This document shows positions 10,151-18,815 of a stretch of 64,000 nucleotides of DNA, in pieces. The stretch covers positions 1 through 64,000 of the forward strand of contig CAADHA010000157.1 in the NCBI GenBank assembly GCA_900696685.1, given 5' to 3'. How positions within the stretch are numbered: the first letter of the stretch is position 1; every line of letters starts with the position of its first letter. Below the pieces are notes generated by a model. That model was not told the DNA's origin. It did no database searches and saw only the letters and a program-made list of their open reading frames with translations. Source of the stretch: an uncultured Planctomycetota bacterium (GTDB lineage: Bacteria > Planctomycetota > Phycisphaerae > Phycisphaerales > UBA5793). The position numbers were made by a program, and so were the translations under genes.

Positions 10151-11062
10151 TCAGTGCCGGTAGCGGTGGTACCGGTCTCGCTCGCGAGCGACCTCGATGC
10201 ACACCTTGGCCCACGGCTTGGCCTCGAGTCGCGGTAGGCTGATGGGCTTGCCGGTCGTTTCGCAGACGCCGTATGTCCCGTCGCGGATCTTCTCCAGCGC
10301 GGCGTCGATCTCCTGAAGCAGCTGGCGCTCCGTGGCGGCGAGTTGCAGGGCGAACTCCTGGTCGAAGGTGTCCGTACCCGCGTCGGCCATATGCATGGGG
10401 GCGTGGTTTGAGTCGCCCGCACCGCTCCCGCGCAACGCCCCTGATTCCATCGCCTGCACGTCGCCGAGAATCTCCGCACGCCGCTTGAGAAGCAGGTCGC
10501 GGAAGTGATCCAGTTGCTTTCGCGTCAGGCGGGCAGGGGTGCTGCGGGCGAAGGCTGCGTCATTCGGATGAACCGGAGTCGGGTCGAGCATGCCCGCCTT
10601 GCGGACCGGCGGGCCGTGAGAACGACGCCGCCCGGACGCCGCTGCCGCACCCTTGCCGGTCTCGCGGACAGAAGTCGTCGTTGAGTTCGCACCGACTGGG
10701 GCACTGCCGGACGGCTTGCTTGAGATGGTTTCTGTGGCCGGGGCGGACGACTCGCGCTTCTGTTTGGAGGCGCTCGCCCGTCCGCGCGGCGCCGCCTGTC
10801 GGACACGCGATGTGCTGCGCTTCTTTGCCTTTGGTGCGGCCTTCGCTTTGCGATCTCGGGACGGCCGCGATTTGCCGCTCTTGCGGGACAACTTTGAGGA
10901 TCGGGTCTTGCTTCCTTTGCTCGATGCCTTCACCTGGCGCGAAGCGGATGCCCGTCTCGATCGCGCACGCTTTTCCGTCGGCCGGCGCTTCTTCGCGGGT
11001 GGCTTCCTGACGCCGGACCCGGCCCTTTTCCTTGTTGTCCGGCGGCTCTTCCGTTCAGCCAC
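10151..11062 (-). CDS. DksA/TraR-like protein with long basic histone-H1-like N-terminus
   Basis: The C-terminal 120 residues match the DksA/TraR group, which bind RNA polymerase: a helical hairpin (LTRKQLDHFRDLLLKRRAEIL) followed by a zinc-finger-like end (YGVCETTGKPISLPRLEA). Only two of the four zinc-ligand cysteines remain (CETT and CIEV in place of CxxC and CxxC), so zinc binding is doubtful. Residues 1-130 are almost entirely Lys, Arg, Ser, Ala and Pro, like bacterial histone-H1-type tails, and probably bind nucleic acid. The start is GTG with GGGGA ten bases upstream. It sits immediately upstream of lspA, a pairing I recall from other phyla. Confidence 0.8.
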   Translation of the reverse strand: MAERKSRRTTRKRAGSGVRKPPAKKRRPTEKRARSRRASASRQVKASSKGSKTRSSKLSRKSGKSRPSRDRKAKAAPKAKKRSTSRVRQAAPRGRASASKQKRESSAPATETISSKPSGSAPVGANSTTTSVRETGKGAAAASGRRRSHGPPVRKAGMLDPTPVHPNDAAFARSTPARLTRKQLDHFRDLLLKRRAEILGDVQAMESGALRGSGAGDSNHAPMHMADAGTDTFDQEFALQLAATERQLLQEIDAALEKIRDGTYGVCETTGKPISLPRLEAKPWAKVCIEVARERDRYHRYRH

Positions 11063-11205
11063 TTCAACATCCCCGCTTGAGGTCGATAACTCCCGATCCA
11101 GTCAAGAATCCGGTGAAAAACGCCACACTGGCCCCCCATGGGCTGCAAAGAATAGACCGACGTGCAAGGACGGTCAATCGAAGCAGTTGCGTTGAGCAGG
11201 GCCGT

Positions 11206-12189
11206 TCACGAAGGCGCCGCCGCCTCAGCCACCACGCCCATGGCTCTCACTCGCTCGTAACGCCGGCGCACCAGATTCTCTATCTTGAAGCGCTTGAGTT
11301 CGGTAATCTTGTCAATGATCCAGTGCTGGAGGATGTCTGCCGCTTTTTCGTGATCCCGATGGGCGCCTCCGACCGGCTCATCGACGATCTCATCAATTGT
11401 TCCCAGCCGCAGGTTCTGCTCGGCGGTCAGATGAAGCGCCTCGGCGGCGGCCAGATTGGTATCCGGCCGCGCCTGCTTCCAGAGAATGGCCGCACACCCT
11501 TCCGGGCTGATGACCGAGTACCACGAGAAGCGCATCATTCCCACGCGGTCAGCGACCGCAATCCCCAGCGCGCCGCCTGACCCGCCCTCTCCGATGACGA
11601 CGCTTACGATCGGTGTGCGAAGCCGGCTCATCTCCCGCAGGTTGAATGCGATTGCCTCAGCCTGCCCGCGTTCCTCTGCGCCAAGGCCGGGATACGCTCC
11701 TGGCGTATCCACGAGCGTTACTACGGGCAGGCCGAACTTCTCCGCCAGGCGCATGTTCTTGAGGGCTTTGCGATAGCCCTCCGGGTGAGCGCACCCGAAG
11801 TTGCACAACATCCGTTCGCTGGTGTCGCGGCCCTTGCGGTGCGCGACGACCATGACTTTGAACTTGCCGATACGGGCGAAGCCGGTCAGAATCGCGGGGT
11901 CGTCGCCGAAGTGCCTGTCTCCGTGCAGCTGGCAGAAGTCTGAACAGATGCGGCGAAGGTAGTCCGTTGACTGGGGACGCCGCGGATGACGCGCCACGCG
12001 GCTGACGATGTCCCAGGGTGCGAGGGAGGCGTAGATCTCGCCGAGGCGAGCGGCATGGCGGCCCTGGAGTTCCGCCAGGCGGGAATCGTCGTCCTTGCTC
12101 CTGTTCGCGTTCGACAGCAGCAGGTCGATTTCCTTCTCGATTTCGAGCAGAGGCTGCTCAAACGGCGGGCGATTCGTGTCGGCGGCCAT
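11206..12189 (-). CDS. accA: Acetyl-CoA carboxylase carboxyltransferase, alpha subunit
   Basis: AccA with AccD transfers carboxyl from carboxybiotin to acetyl-CoA, the first step of fatty-acid synthesis. The product has the family opening PPFEQPLLEIEKEIDLL, then HPRRPQSTDYLRRI, the LHGDRHFGDDPAILTG segment, GRDTSERMLCNFGCAHPEGY, LVDTPGAYPGLGAEERGQ and GEGGSGGALGIAVADRV, all typical. The frame is open for 21 more codons upstream, but the ATG at 12189 is chosen because E. coli AccA begins at the same point relative to the first helix. The gene is alone in this direction; its neighbours upstream are pseudopilin genes separated by a strong terminator. Confidence 0.95.
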   Translation of the reverse strand: MAADTNRPPFEQPLLEIEKEIDLLLSNANRSKDDDSRLAELQGRHAARLGEIYASLAPWDIVSRVARHPRRPQSTDYLRRICSDFCQLHGDRHFGDDPAILTGFARIGKFKVMVVAHRKGRDTSERMLCNFGCAHPEGYRKALKNMRLAEKFGLPVVTLVDTPGAYPGLGAEERGQAEAIAFNLREMSRLRTPIVSVVIGEGGSGGALGIAVADRVGMMRFSWYSVISPEGCAAILWKQARPDTNLAAAEALHLTAEQNLRLGTIDEIVDEPVGGAHRDHEKAADILQHWIIDKITELKRFKIENLVRRRYERVRAMGVVAEAAAPS

Positions 12190-12317
12190 TCGATCCATCC
12201 GGTTCGGGCAAGGGAGTAAATGACGAAGAATCTTAGGTGTCGAAGAAGACACGGACGCAGTTGGTACGCCGGAGTGAGCAGGGGGCGTCTGCGGTCAGGT
12301 GCGCTGCCCCGAACAGA

Positions 12318-12349
12318 GCAGGCCCGGCGACAAGGGTCGCCGGGCCTGC
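12318..12349 (-). terminator. Strong terminator hairpin after the first pseudopilin gene
   Basis: GCAGGCCCGGCGAC and GTCGCCGGGCCTGC form a perfect 14-base-pair stem around a four-base loop. It lies 56 bases after the stop of the minus-strand pseudopilin gene. The following T content is low (TCTGTTCGG), so it may act as a processing or stalling structure as well as a terminator. Confidence 0.75.
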
Positions 12350-12405
12350 GAGATGAAACTTTCCGCTCCGCGCCGGCGGTCAGCCCGAGCGCGGCAGTAC
12401 GGGGA

Positions 12406-13326
12406 TCAGTTGAGGGGATCCCAGTACTGGGTGGGCGAGGTGGTGTTGTCGGGCGCGGTGCCCCACATGCACAACCAGATATCCTTGCCGCCCGTGGCGC
12501 CCTGGATCACGTCCTGCTGCTTGAACAGGTTGTCCATGAGGTCGCGCTGGACCTGCACGTTGCGGTAGGTCACGCCCGGCGGGCAGAAGGCCTTGTAGGT
12601 CTGATCTTCGGTCTGTCCCGGTGTGCCGGGCTGATCGAGACCCGTCTGCTCCTGGAAGCCCAGGACGTGTCCGTCATTGAAGCCGACGTTGCCGCTCCAC
12701 GTCGTACGGGCGCCGTGGAAGAGATAGGTCGGACTCTTCTTCTCGGGGATGCCGTCGCGCGGGCCGCGGTCCGAGACCACGGCGTAGTTGGCGTTGAGGC
12801 TGTCGGCCCATTCCGCGTTGTAGCGGCTGCCGGCCGGGGCCAGGTGAGCGTAACTGGCATTGGACTTCTGGCCTGCGTCCTGGATGTTGCAGGAGAACTC
12901 AGGGTCCCACATCCAGACCTGGTTCCAGCCCGGATCATCCTGCGTGCCGTAGCGGTAGCGCGTCTTGATCTCAAGGTTGGCGCTGGAGTCGCCCGGGCAG
13001 GTCACGGACTCAGGAGTGCAGTAGGTGTTGAAGATCATGAAGGAGTAGAAGTTGGCCGACGAGTTGCCCGTCTGGTTAAATGTGTTGGCGGCAGCGGTGA
13101 CGCTGCTGATCCGGACGGGCTTGGGATAGGTCCCGCCGAAGTCGGCCGCGAACAGCACCAGACCCTTGTGGACCTGGTTCACCCGCGTCGAGCAGGTGAG
13201 GAACTTGGCATTGTTGCGAGCGCGGGCGAGCGCCGGCAGCAGGATGCCGATGAGCAGAGCGATGATGGCGATGACCACCAGCAGCTCGATGAGGGTGAAC
13301 CCTCGCGAACGGGAAAGACGATGCAT
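12406..13326 (-). CDS. Pseudopilin-type secreted protein (prepilin N-terminal methylation motif)
   Basis: A 306-residue protein that begins with a short basic leader (MHRLSRSR) followed by the prepilin peptidase site and hydrophobic helix GFTLIELLVVIAIIALLIG, then ILLPALARARNNAK. It would be cleaved after Gly, methylated on Phe and handled by a type II secretion or type IV pilus-like machine. The C-terminal domain has the HGARTTWSGNVGFNDGHV segment, a pattern common in planctomycete prepilin-like proteins. The ATG at 13326 is preferred over upstream codons because AAAGGAG lies a few bases before it and the leader has the right length. It is a paralogue of the gene at 13807-14742. Function unknown. 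Confidence 0.88.
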   Translation of the reverse strand: MHRLSRSRGFTLIELLVVIAIIALLIGILLPALARARNNAKFLTCSTRVNQVHKGLVLFAADFGGTYPKPVRISSVTAAANTFNQTGNSSANFYSFMIFNTYCTPESVTCPGDSSANLEIKTRYRYGTQDDPGWNQVWMWDPEFSCNIQDAGQKSNASYAHLAPAGSRYNAEWADSLNANYAVVSDRGPRDGIPEKKSPTYLFHGARTTWSGNVGFNDGHVLGFQEQTGLDQPGTPGQTEDQTYKAFCPPGVTYRNVQVQRDLMDNLFKQQDVIQGATGGKDIWLCMWGTAPDNTTSPTQYWDPLN

Positions 13327-13666
13327 GGCTTGCTCCTTTGAATGATGGAATGGATGAAATCCAAAGCCGATGCCTGAAGCACTCCCCCCGCCGGACCTTC
13401 CGGCGGGAACAGGGTGATTGCCGGTTGCCGAGCAGCGCCGCCGCATCCTGTGCGATCCTCGAGCACCTCTGGAGCCGCGATGTGGCGCGCGCCGATGGTG
13501 CTCTGCGTGCTCAAAGCCTGATTGTCGTATTGTCGCTGGATCGAGTCAGGGAAGGGCGTCTTTCGGACCCTGAGAATAATCAATAATGAATGCGATGGCC
13601 CCGGATCGTCTCAGCATCTCTCAAATGGGCGGACGAGATGGTCCCTCCACCCAGTTCTCTACGTCA

Positions 13667-13694
13667 AATATAGCGTCGCGGTTGCCGGCGTCAA
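13667..13694 (-). promoter_or_regulatory. Candidate sigma-70-type promoter for the first pseudopilin gene
   Basis: On the minus strand TTGACG (13694-13689) and TATATT (13672-13667) are separated by 16 bases, in an otherwise very GC-rich context. Transcription would begin near 13660, giving a leader of about 330 bases before the ATG at 13326. The leader 13327-13660 holds no gene that I recognise. Confidence 0.6.
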
Positions 13695-13740
13695 GGGGAT
13701 TCGCCCCGTTTGGGCCCGGAACCGCCTGATGGGAAAAGCA

Positions 13741-13770
13741 GAACCGGACCGGCGCTGGCCGGTCCGGTTC
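13741..13770 (-). terminator. Intrinsic terminator after the second pseudopilin gene
   Basis: GAACCGGACCGGC and GCCGGTCCGGTTC form a perfect 13-base-pair stem with a four-base loop, followed on the minus strand by TGCTTTTCCC. It lies 36 bases after the pseudopilin stop codon and separates the two paralogous genes. Confidence 0.82.
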
Positions 13771-13806
13771 AAAGGTTCGCCTTCGAAGGCCATCTCGCGC
13801 TCCGGG

Positions 13807-14742
13807 TCAGCGCTGGTCGACCAGCGGATCGTAGATCTGGCGGGCGCGGTAGGCGCCGGAAGTCACACGGTGCTCGATCCAGAACCCGAGTTGAATGTCG
13901 AGATCGTTGAGGGTCTGATCCATCTTGAAGATGTTATCCGGCGTCTGAAGGCCGAAGGGAGGCTGCGCGTCGGGGTTGAAGAAGTAGATGCCGTCGGGCA
14001 CGAAGGCCATGTCCGCCTGACCGTCGATGACCATGTTGTCGTTCTCGAAACGCTCATTGAAGCGGTTGACGCTGTTGTCGTTGTAGGCAATGTTGCCCGT
14101 CCATCGGCGGTTGGTTCCGTGAAGGATGTGGGAGAGAGTCGGCTCGCTGTGACGACCATCGCGGACGCCGCGGTCGCTCAGCACAGCGTACTGCCCGTCA
14201 TGGCTTGAGCTGATCCACTGGGTCTTGAAGCGCTTGCCCGTCAGGAGCATCATCGCGTAGGAGACGTTGGATCCCTTGGGGAAGTCGTTGCTGAAGTTGC
14301 CGGCGAAACGGTTGTCCCAGGCGCCCTGCGTGTAGACGAAGTCGGGCCGGTTCCGATCTGCTTCGTAGCTGTAGGAGGCAATGGCGCGGATGTTCGGGTG
14401 GTTTTCGCCGGGATCGACGGCGAACTTGGGATCGAAGAGTTTCTGGAAGATGAGAACGGACATGATGTTGCCCACCGAGTTCAGGCCGTGTCCGTCGGGG
14501 GCCGTGGACTGCGAGTGGGCCAGGTTGATCTTCTCCGGGAGCGGGTAGGTGTCCTGGTTTGCGTCGCCGTAGAAGACCATCCCCTTGTGGATATCGCGCT
14601 GCTGCGAGGCGCACTGCATCATGCGCGCGGTGCGCCGTGCCCGCGAGAGCGCCGGCAGCAGCAGGCCGATGAGCAGCGCGATGATCGCGATGACCACCAG
14701 CAGTTCGATGAGTGTGAAGCCGAATTTTCGTTGCCTGGTCAT
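13807..14742 (-). CDS. Pseudopilin-type secreted protein (paralogue)
   Basis: A 311-residue protein with leader MTRQRKF, then GFTLIELLVVIAIIALLIG and LLLPALSRARRTARMMQCAS. The start at 14742 is strongly supported by AAGGAGG eight bases upstream. The C-terminal part carries HGTNRRWTGNIAYNDNSVNRF, equivalent to the segment in the neighbouring paralogue, although the DG pair is DN here. Both have SDRG(P/V)RDG near the middle, which suggests a shared fold that arose by duplication. Each gene has its own terminator, so they are probably expressed separately. Role unknown; secreted or pseudopilus-associated. Confidence 0.88.
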   Translation of the reverse strand: MTRQRKFGFTLIELLVVIAIIALLIGLLLPALSRARRTARMMQCASQQRDIHKGMVFYGDANQDTYPLPEKINLAHSQSTAPDGHGLNSVGNIMSVLIFQKLFDPKFAVDPGENHPNIRAIASYSYEADRNRPDFVYTQGAWDNRFAGNFSNDFPKGSNVSYAMMLLTGKRFKTQWISSSHDGQYAVLSDRGVRDGRHSEPTLSHILHGTNRRWTGNIAYNDNSVNRFNERFENDNMVIDGQADMAFVPDGIYFFNPDAQPPFGLQTPDNIFKMDQTLNDLDIQLGFWIEHRVTSGAYRARQIYDPLVDQR

Positions 14743-15132
14743 TGAAGACCTCCTTGGAAATGGGTCCGGGCCAATCCGATCCATCGATCGGGCACGTGCC
14801 TCGCGAACTTGCAGACGGGTCAGGGCCTGCTCGCCCGCCGCCCGGTCTGATCGGGAAGCGCTTGTCCGGTTCGTCGCATCATCCTCCACAGGCCGACGCG
14901 GCCCGCGGATTTGCACGATGGAAAGGCAGGAGCACGCGCCGCGCCCGAAAGCCAGGCGCTTTCCGCAACAGCCAGCGCAATCGCGCGGGATCGCAATGAT
15001 CGCAGCAGGCGGTACTCGGGTCAGATTGTCGGCGGGGCTGGGATCAACCGGGAGGACCCCGGTGAATGATGGCGTGATCGTTGCCTGAATAAATGGCGGA
15101 ATACTCAGCCTGCGCCAGTTCGAATTGTCAGT

Positions 15133-15164
15133 ACAAGGTTAACCGATCGGCTCAACCTTGTCAA
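15133..15164 (-). promoter_or_regulatory. Candidate promoter with an inverted-repeat operator
   Basis: The minus strand has a consensus TTGACA (15164-15159) and, after 17 bases, TAACCT (15141-15136). A perfect eight-base inverted repeat, ACAAGGTT (15133-15140) and AACCTTGT (15154-15161), spans the whole promoter core and would suit a dimeric repressor. It would drive the second pseudopilin gene, leaving a leader of almost 400 bases (14743-15130) with no gene recognised. Confidence 0.5.
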
Positions 15165-15242
15165 GGGAGAGTTCGCATTTCCCGGGCGGCCGGTTGCACT
15201 TTTTTCCACGGGCCCGGAGTGGCCAGGCCACTTCGGCGCAGT

Positions 15243-16433
15243 TCATGCCAAGAAGGCCGACCCTCCGGCCGCCTTCAGAAGCACTCGGGCCGCCGCGTCG
15301 GCGGCATCGGGCGCCTCCCGGCTCCGCAGGCGCTCACGGACGGCCTCGCGGCTCGTTTGGTCTCGCAAGAGGTCCAGGAGTTGGCGGCCCAGTGTTACGA
15401 GGTTCTCCGCCGGGTCTACCAGGTCCTCGCCGAGCCAGCCCAGGCCGGCCTCTACGGCGGGCGCTGCATTGAGGCGCTGGTGCTGGTCGCGGTGCCAGGG
15501 GTAGGGGCTGAAGAGCGTCGGCACTCGATTCGCCAGCGCCTCAGCCACGCTTGAGGCGCCGCACCTCGACAAGGCCAGATCCGCCGCTCCCCATGCCCAA
15601 CCCATCTCGCCGAGGAAAGGGAGGGCGGCGGCTCGAATCCCTGAGGCCGCGTAGGCCTCGCGCACTTCATCGATGTCCGACTCGCCCGTCAGATGCACGA
15701 TCTGCCAGGCGTCGAAACGCCGTGGTTCGCCTTTCACAAGATCGAGTAGAAGGCGGTTGAACGTGCCGGCGCCCTGGCTGGCGCCCGTTACCAGGAGCGT
15801 CAGGCGCTGAGGATCGAGGCCGAGATGCTCTCGACACTCGACCGGCGGTGCGGGTGCGAGGGCGCGGCGGCGAATCGGCATTCCTACGACGCACTCGCTG
15901 AAGCGCGGATGATCGGGACAGGGCACAGCGGACACAATCCGCGAGGCGAAGCGGGCGGCAAGGCGGTTCGCCTTCCCTGGCACGACGTCGAGGTTGACGA
16001 GTACCGACGGCACTCCAATCTTCTGAGTCGCGCGGGCGACGGGTGCGGCCACGAAGCCCCCCATCAGGGCGACCGCGACGCGCCGTCCACCGACGGCACG
16101 GCGCAGGATTTCCGCCCTGGCCTCGCGCACCGCCCGAACCCAGCCTCGCACGAATCGAACCGGGGCCGCAGGGAGCGGGCGCCATGAAAGCGGCTCCGCC
16201 CGCACCGGGACGAACTCAACTCCTTCGCCGGAAAGGATGGTCGAGTCGATCCGCCGCGCCGAGCAGAGAAAGAGGGCATCTGCGCGCGGCTCAAGTTCCC
16301 TGAGTCGCTCAGCGATTGCCAGTCCCGGGAAGAGGTGTCCGCCTGATCCCCCGCCCGCGAAGATGAACAGTGGCTCAGAACAGACCGGGCGTGCGGGACG
16401 AGCCGTGGCTGAAGTCATGGCGCCGCTGTTCAT
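15243..16433 (-). CDS. murG: UDP-GlcNAc:lipid I N-acetylglucosaminyltransferase
   Basis: MurG adds GlcNAc to lipid I to make lipid II on the inner face of the membrane. The 396-residue GT-B protein has the N-terminal loop FAGGGSGGHLFPGLAIAERL near residue 25, the second-domain loop VTGASQGAGTFNRLLL near 220 and the sugar-nucleotide-binding CGASSVAEALANRVPTLFSPYP near 295. Its start overlaps the end of the lyase-like gene by four bases. It lies about 8 kb from murE-murF-mraY, away from its usual cluster neighbours. The first 20 residues are probably a loose extension. Confidence 0.93.
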   Translation of the reverse strand: MNSGAMTSATARPARPVCSEPLFIFAGGGSGGHLFPGLAIAERLRELEPRADALFLCSARRIDSTILSGEGVEFVPVRAEPLSWRPLPAAPVRFVRGWVRAVREARAEILRRAVGGRRVAVALMGGFVAAPVARATQKIGVPSVLVNLDVVPGKANRLAARFASRIVSAVPCPDHPRFSECVVGMPIRRRALAPAPPVECREHLGLDPQRLTLLVTGASQGAGTFNRLLLDLVKGEPRRFDAWQIVHLTGESDIDEVREAYAASGIRAAALPFLGEMGWAWGAADLALSRCGASSVAEALANRVPTLFSPYPWHRDQHQRLNAAPAVEAGLGWLGEDLVDPAENLVTLGRQLLDLLRDQTSREAVRERLRSREAPDAADAAARVLLKAAGGSAFLA

Positions 16434-17338
16434 CGGTTCGGGGACTCGGCCCGGAATACTCGGCCGGGCAGCGGGCGTCCGATCGCCCGTTGGATGATCT
16501 CACCGGCGCCGATGATTCGGCGCAGGTCGATGCCCGTCTCCATTCCCATGCGGTTCAGGCAGTAGACGACGTCTTCCGTGGCAAGGTTGCCCGAGGCGCC
16601 GGGCGCGAAGGGGCAGCCGCCCAGCCCGCCGCTCGACGCGTCGAAGGAGGTCACACCGATTTCGATGGCGCGCAGGAGACAAGCCAGGGCCGTGCCGCGA
16701 GTATCGTGAAGATGCAGCGTCGTCCGCGAAGGCTCAACCACGGCAGAAACCGCCTCGTAGAGACGGTCAATGTCGGTCGGCGCCGCGACACCGATCGTCT
16801 CGCCCAGGTCGATCTCATCCACGCCCAGATCGAGCAGGCGCTGCGCGACGTCGGCCACGGCCGAAGGTTGGATCGGCCCCTCGTAAGGGCAGGCAACCGC
16901 GCAGGAGATGTAGGCGCGGACGGCGATTGCGTGCGCCTTTGCCCTGGAGAGGACGGGGGCGAATCGATCGATCGACTCGGCGATGGTCGCGTTGATGTTG
17001 CGCCGGTTGAAAGTCTCGGACGCGGCAGTGAAGACGGCGATCTTCTCGACGCGGCACGCCAGGGCGCCTTCCAGCCCCTTGAGGTTCGGAACCAGCGCGC
17101 TGTAGACTACGCCGCGCGCACGTGTGAGCCCGGCGAAGACCTCGGACGCATCACCCAACTGCGGCACCTGCCTGGCCGACACGAAGCTCGAGACCTCGAT
17201 TTCGGGCACGCCGCTGAGGGAAAGCGCATTGATGAAGGCGATCTTGTCCGCAGTCGGGACAGTCTGCCTCTCGTTCTGCAATCCGTCGCGCGGGCCGACC
17301 TCGGTGATGCGGATTCTGGACGGAACGGCTGGCGGCAT
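16430..17338 (-). CDS. Hydroxymethylglutaryl-CoA lyase-like protein
   Basis: A 302-residue TIM-barrel enzyme of the HMGL family, which cleaves HMG-CoA to acetyl-CoA and acetoacetate in leucine breakdown. Signatures are EVGPRDGLQNE near residue 13, HLHDTRGTALA near 205 (metal-binding histidines) and the cysteine-containing SSGGLGGCPFAPGASGNLATED near 237. The HMG-CoA-lyase subgroup is favoured over homocitrate or isopropylmalate synthase by length and by the GGCPFAPGA active-site loop. Its stop overlaps murG by four bases, an unusual coupling of catabolism and wall synthesis that may be incidental. Confidence 0.85.
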   Translation of the reverse strand: MPPAVPSRIRITEVGPRDGLQNERQTVPTADKIAFINALSLSGVPEIEVSSFVSARQVPQLGDASEVFAGLTRARGVVYSALVPNLKGLEGALACRVEKIAVFTAASETFNRRNINATIAESIDRFAPVLSRAKAHAIAVRAYISCAVACPYEGPIQPSAVADVAQRLLDLGVDEIDLGETIGVAAPTDIDRLYEAVSAVVEPSRTTLHLHDTRGTALACLLRAIEIGVTSFDASSGGLGGCPFAPGASGNLATEDVVYCLNRMGMETGIDLRRIIGAGEIIQRAIGRPLPGRVFRAESPNR

Positions 17339-17369
17339 CGTGCGGATGATAGTCGCATCGCCTCCGCGT

Positions 17370-18284
17370 TCAGGAAGTGGTCAAGTTGAACCGGCGATGA
17401 AGCAGGACGCAGCCGCCGAGCCAGAGAAGGATCCAGAACGCTGTGAAGCACAGCAGAGTGACCGGCATCGGACCGCTGACGGAGGACATCCGGTTCTGTG
17501 TGACCGAGAAGTGATCCGCGACCGGCGCTCGACTGAGCAGGGAATGAAGAGCCGGCCCCGATCGCTGGCCGTCCGTTGCGGTGTGAATGAAGCCGCACAG
17601 TGCGCCGGCCGCCTTGCTGCGCGCCGGTGACTCTTCGCGCGGCGCCGCGCTGTTCTCCTCGAGGAACTTGAGCATCGCCGCCTCATCGAGTTCAGTGAGC
17701 GGCCGTCGCTTCGGCTGCCTTTCCGTCCACCACTGTCCCGCATCAAAGTCAACGCGAAGGACCGCTCCCGGCGGCGCGAGGAAGCGGCCTGTATGGACGA
17801 TCCGAAAGGCCAGGCGGTCGGCACGGTCTGCCGCCAGCGCTGCATCCGGCCCGCTGCCTTCGCCCAGGGGCCAGACGAGCCGGTCTGAGTTCGCGACCAT
17901 CTCGATCACCTGCGCCGGAGGCGTCAGCAGGCCGAGGTTCCACACGTGCTCGCGCTGAGTGCGAGCGGGCACCACGGTTGACGTGAGCACTCTCGTGATC
18001 ACCAGCGACGGGATCGGCAGCAGGAGCGACCAGAGGATAATGGCCAGCCACGGTCCGAGCGGGCGGCGAATCGCGGGCGTGAGGATGCCCACGGCTCGCA
18101 GATCGGAGCCGCATTCGGGGCAATGGAGCGAGGTCAGACCTTCGACCGGATAGCGGCAGGCGGCGCAGCAGGGGCGTGCGACATCCGGCATCTTGAGGGT
18201 CCGTCCTGTCAAGTAGGCGATGTAGACAAGCGCGCTGATGACCAGCGCGGCGCCGAGGAGGACCAGGGGAATGGCAAGGCTCAT
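17370..18284 (-). CDS. Membrane protein with zinc ribbon, unknown function
   Basis: A 304-residue product with an N-terminal membrane helix (SLAIPLVLLGAALVISALVY), a cytoplasmic zinc ribbon (CCAACRYPVEGLTSLHCPECG, two CxxC knuckles), a second helix around residue 90, a soluble middle of about 150 residues and a C-terminal helix. The ATG at 18284 is chosen because ATGA overlaps the stop of the next gene by four bases. Zinc-ribbon membrane proteins of this form are frequent in planctomycetes, but no function is established. It is the last gene of a run starting with the NADH dehydrogenase fusion. Confidence 0.75.
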   Translation of the reverse strand: MSLAIPLVLLGAALVISALVYIAYLTGRTLKMPDVARPCCAACRYPVEGLTSLHCPECGSDLRAVGILTPAIRRPLGPWLAIILWSLLLPIPSLVITRVLTSTVVPARTQREHVWNLGLLTPPAQVIEMVANSDRLVWPLGEGSGPDAALAADRADRLAFRIVHTGRFLAPPGAVLRVDFDAGQWWTERQPKRRPLTELDEAAMLKFLEENSAAPREESPARSKAAGALCGFIHTATDGQRSGPALHSLLSRAPVADHFSVTQNRMSSVSGPMPVTLLCFTAFWILLWLGGCVLLHRRFNLTTS

Positions 18285-18814
18285 GGACCGCCTGGACTTT
18301 CGAAACGGGGCCTGGGAAAGTGTAGAAGAGTTGGCGCCCCGCACTCCGGGCACACATCCGGAGAGTGGCCGCTGAGGGTGTAGCCGCAGTGACTGCACAC
18401 ATCAGGTCGCAGCAGGAGGTCACTCGGCAGGAGGGCGGTGAGCGGCAGCGCCAGAATCGGGACAAGCAGGCCGAGCGTGACGACCGACCAGATCAGCGCG
18501 CCGGATGAAGCGACGGCCGCGGCTGCGGCGAGGGCTGCGACGTAGATGATGGGCAGCGCCAGGACCTGCTTCTTCCGCGCGATCGTCATGCACAGGACCG
18601 GCGCGTGTGCGCGTCCGAGGATCGTTCCGACCGGGACGGCGAGGAGGGAGGCGACCCACAGGTCGGTCGGACCGCCGCGAAGCACGATCGCCGCCGCGAG
18701 CGACAATGCCAGGCACGCGATCGCGCCGCACGGCGCGATGATCACCAGCCGCCGGCGCCGGCGATCCAGTTCGTGTTGAGCCGACACATCGTCGATTGTT
18801 TCGATCTGGTTCAC
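18281..18814 (-). CDS. Small four-helix membrane protein with C-terminal zinc ribbon
   Basis: A 177-residue product beginning VNQIETIDDVSAQ from a GTG codon directly after the stop of the NADH dehydrogenase gene, with GGGAG eight bases upstream. Hydrophobic stretches suggest four membrane helices, followed by a C-terminal zinc ribbon with CSHCGYTLSGHSPDVCPECG. The frame is open further upstream, but that part lies inside the dehydrogenase gene. It is coupled on both sides (start next to one stop, stop overlapping the next start). Function unknown; the partner downstream has the same zinc ribbon. Confidence 0.7.
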   Translation of the reverse strand: MNQIETIDDVSAQHELDRRRRRLVIIAPCGAIACLALSLAAAIVLRGGPTDLWVASLLAVPVGTILGRAHAPVLCMTIARKKQVLALPIIYVAALAAAAAVASSGALIWSVVTLGLLVPILALPLTALLPSDLLLRPDVCSHCGYTLSGHSPDVCPECGAPTLLHFPRPRFESPGGP

Positions 18815-18815
18815 G

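Noticed and set aside
12190-12252. Longer accA reading frame starting at 12252
   Set aside because: The extra codons have no ribosome-binding site and lie before the point where AccA homologues begin.
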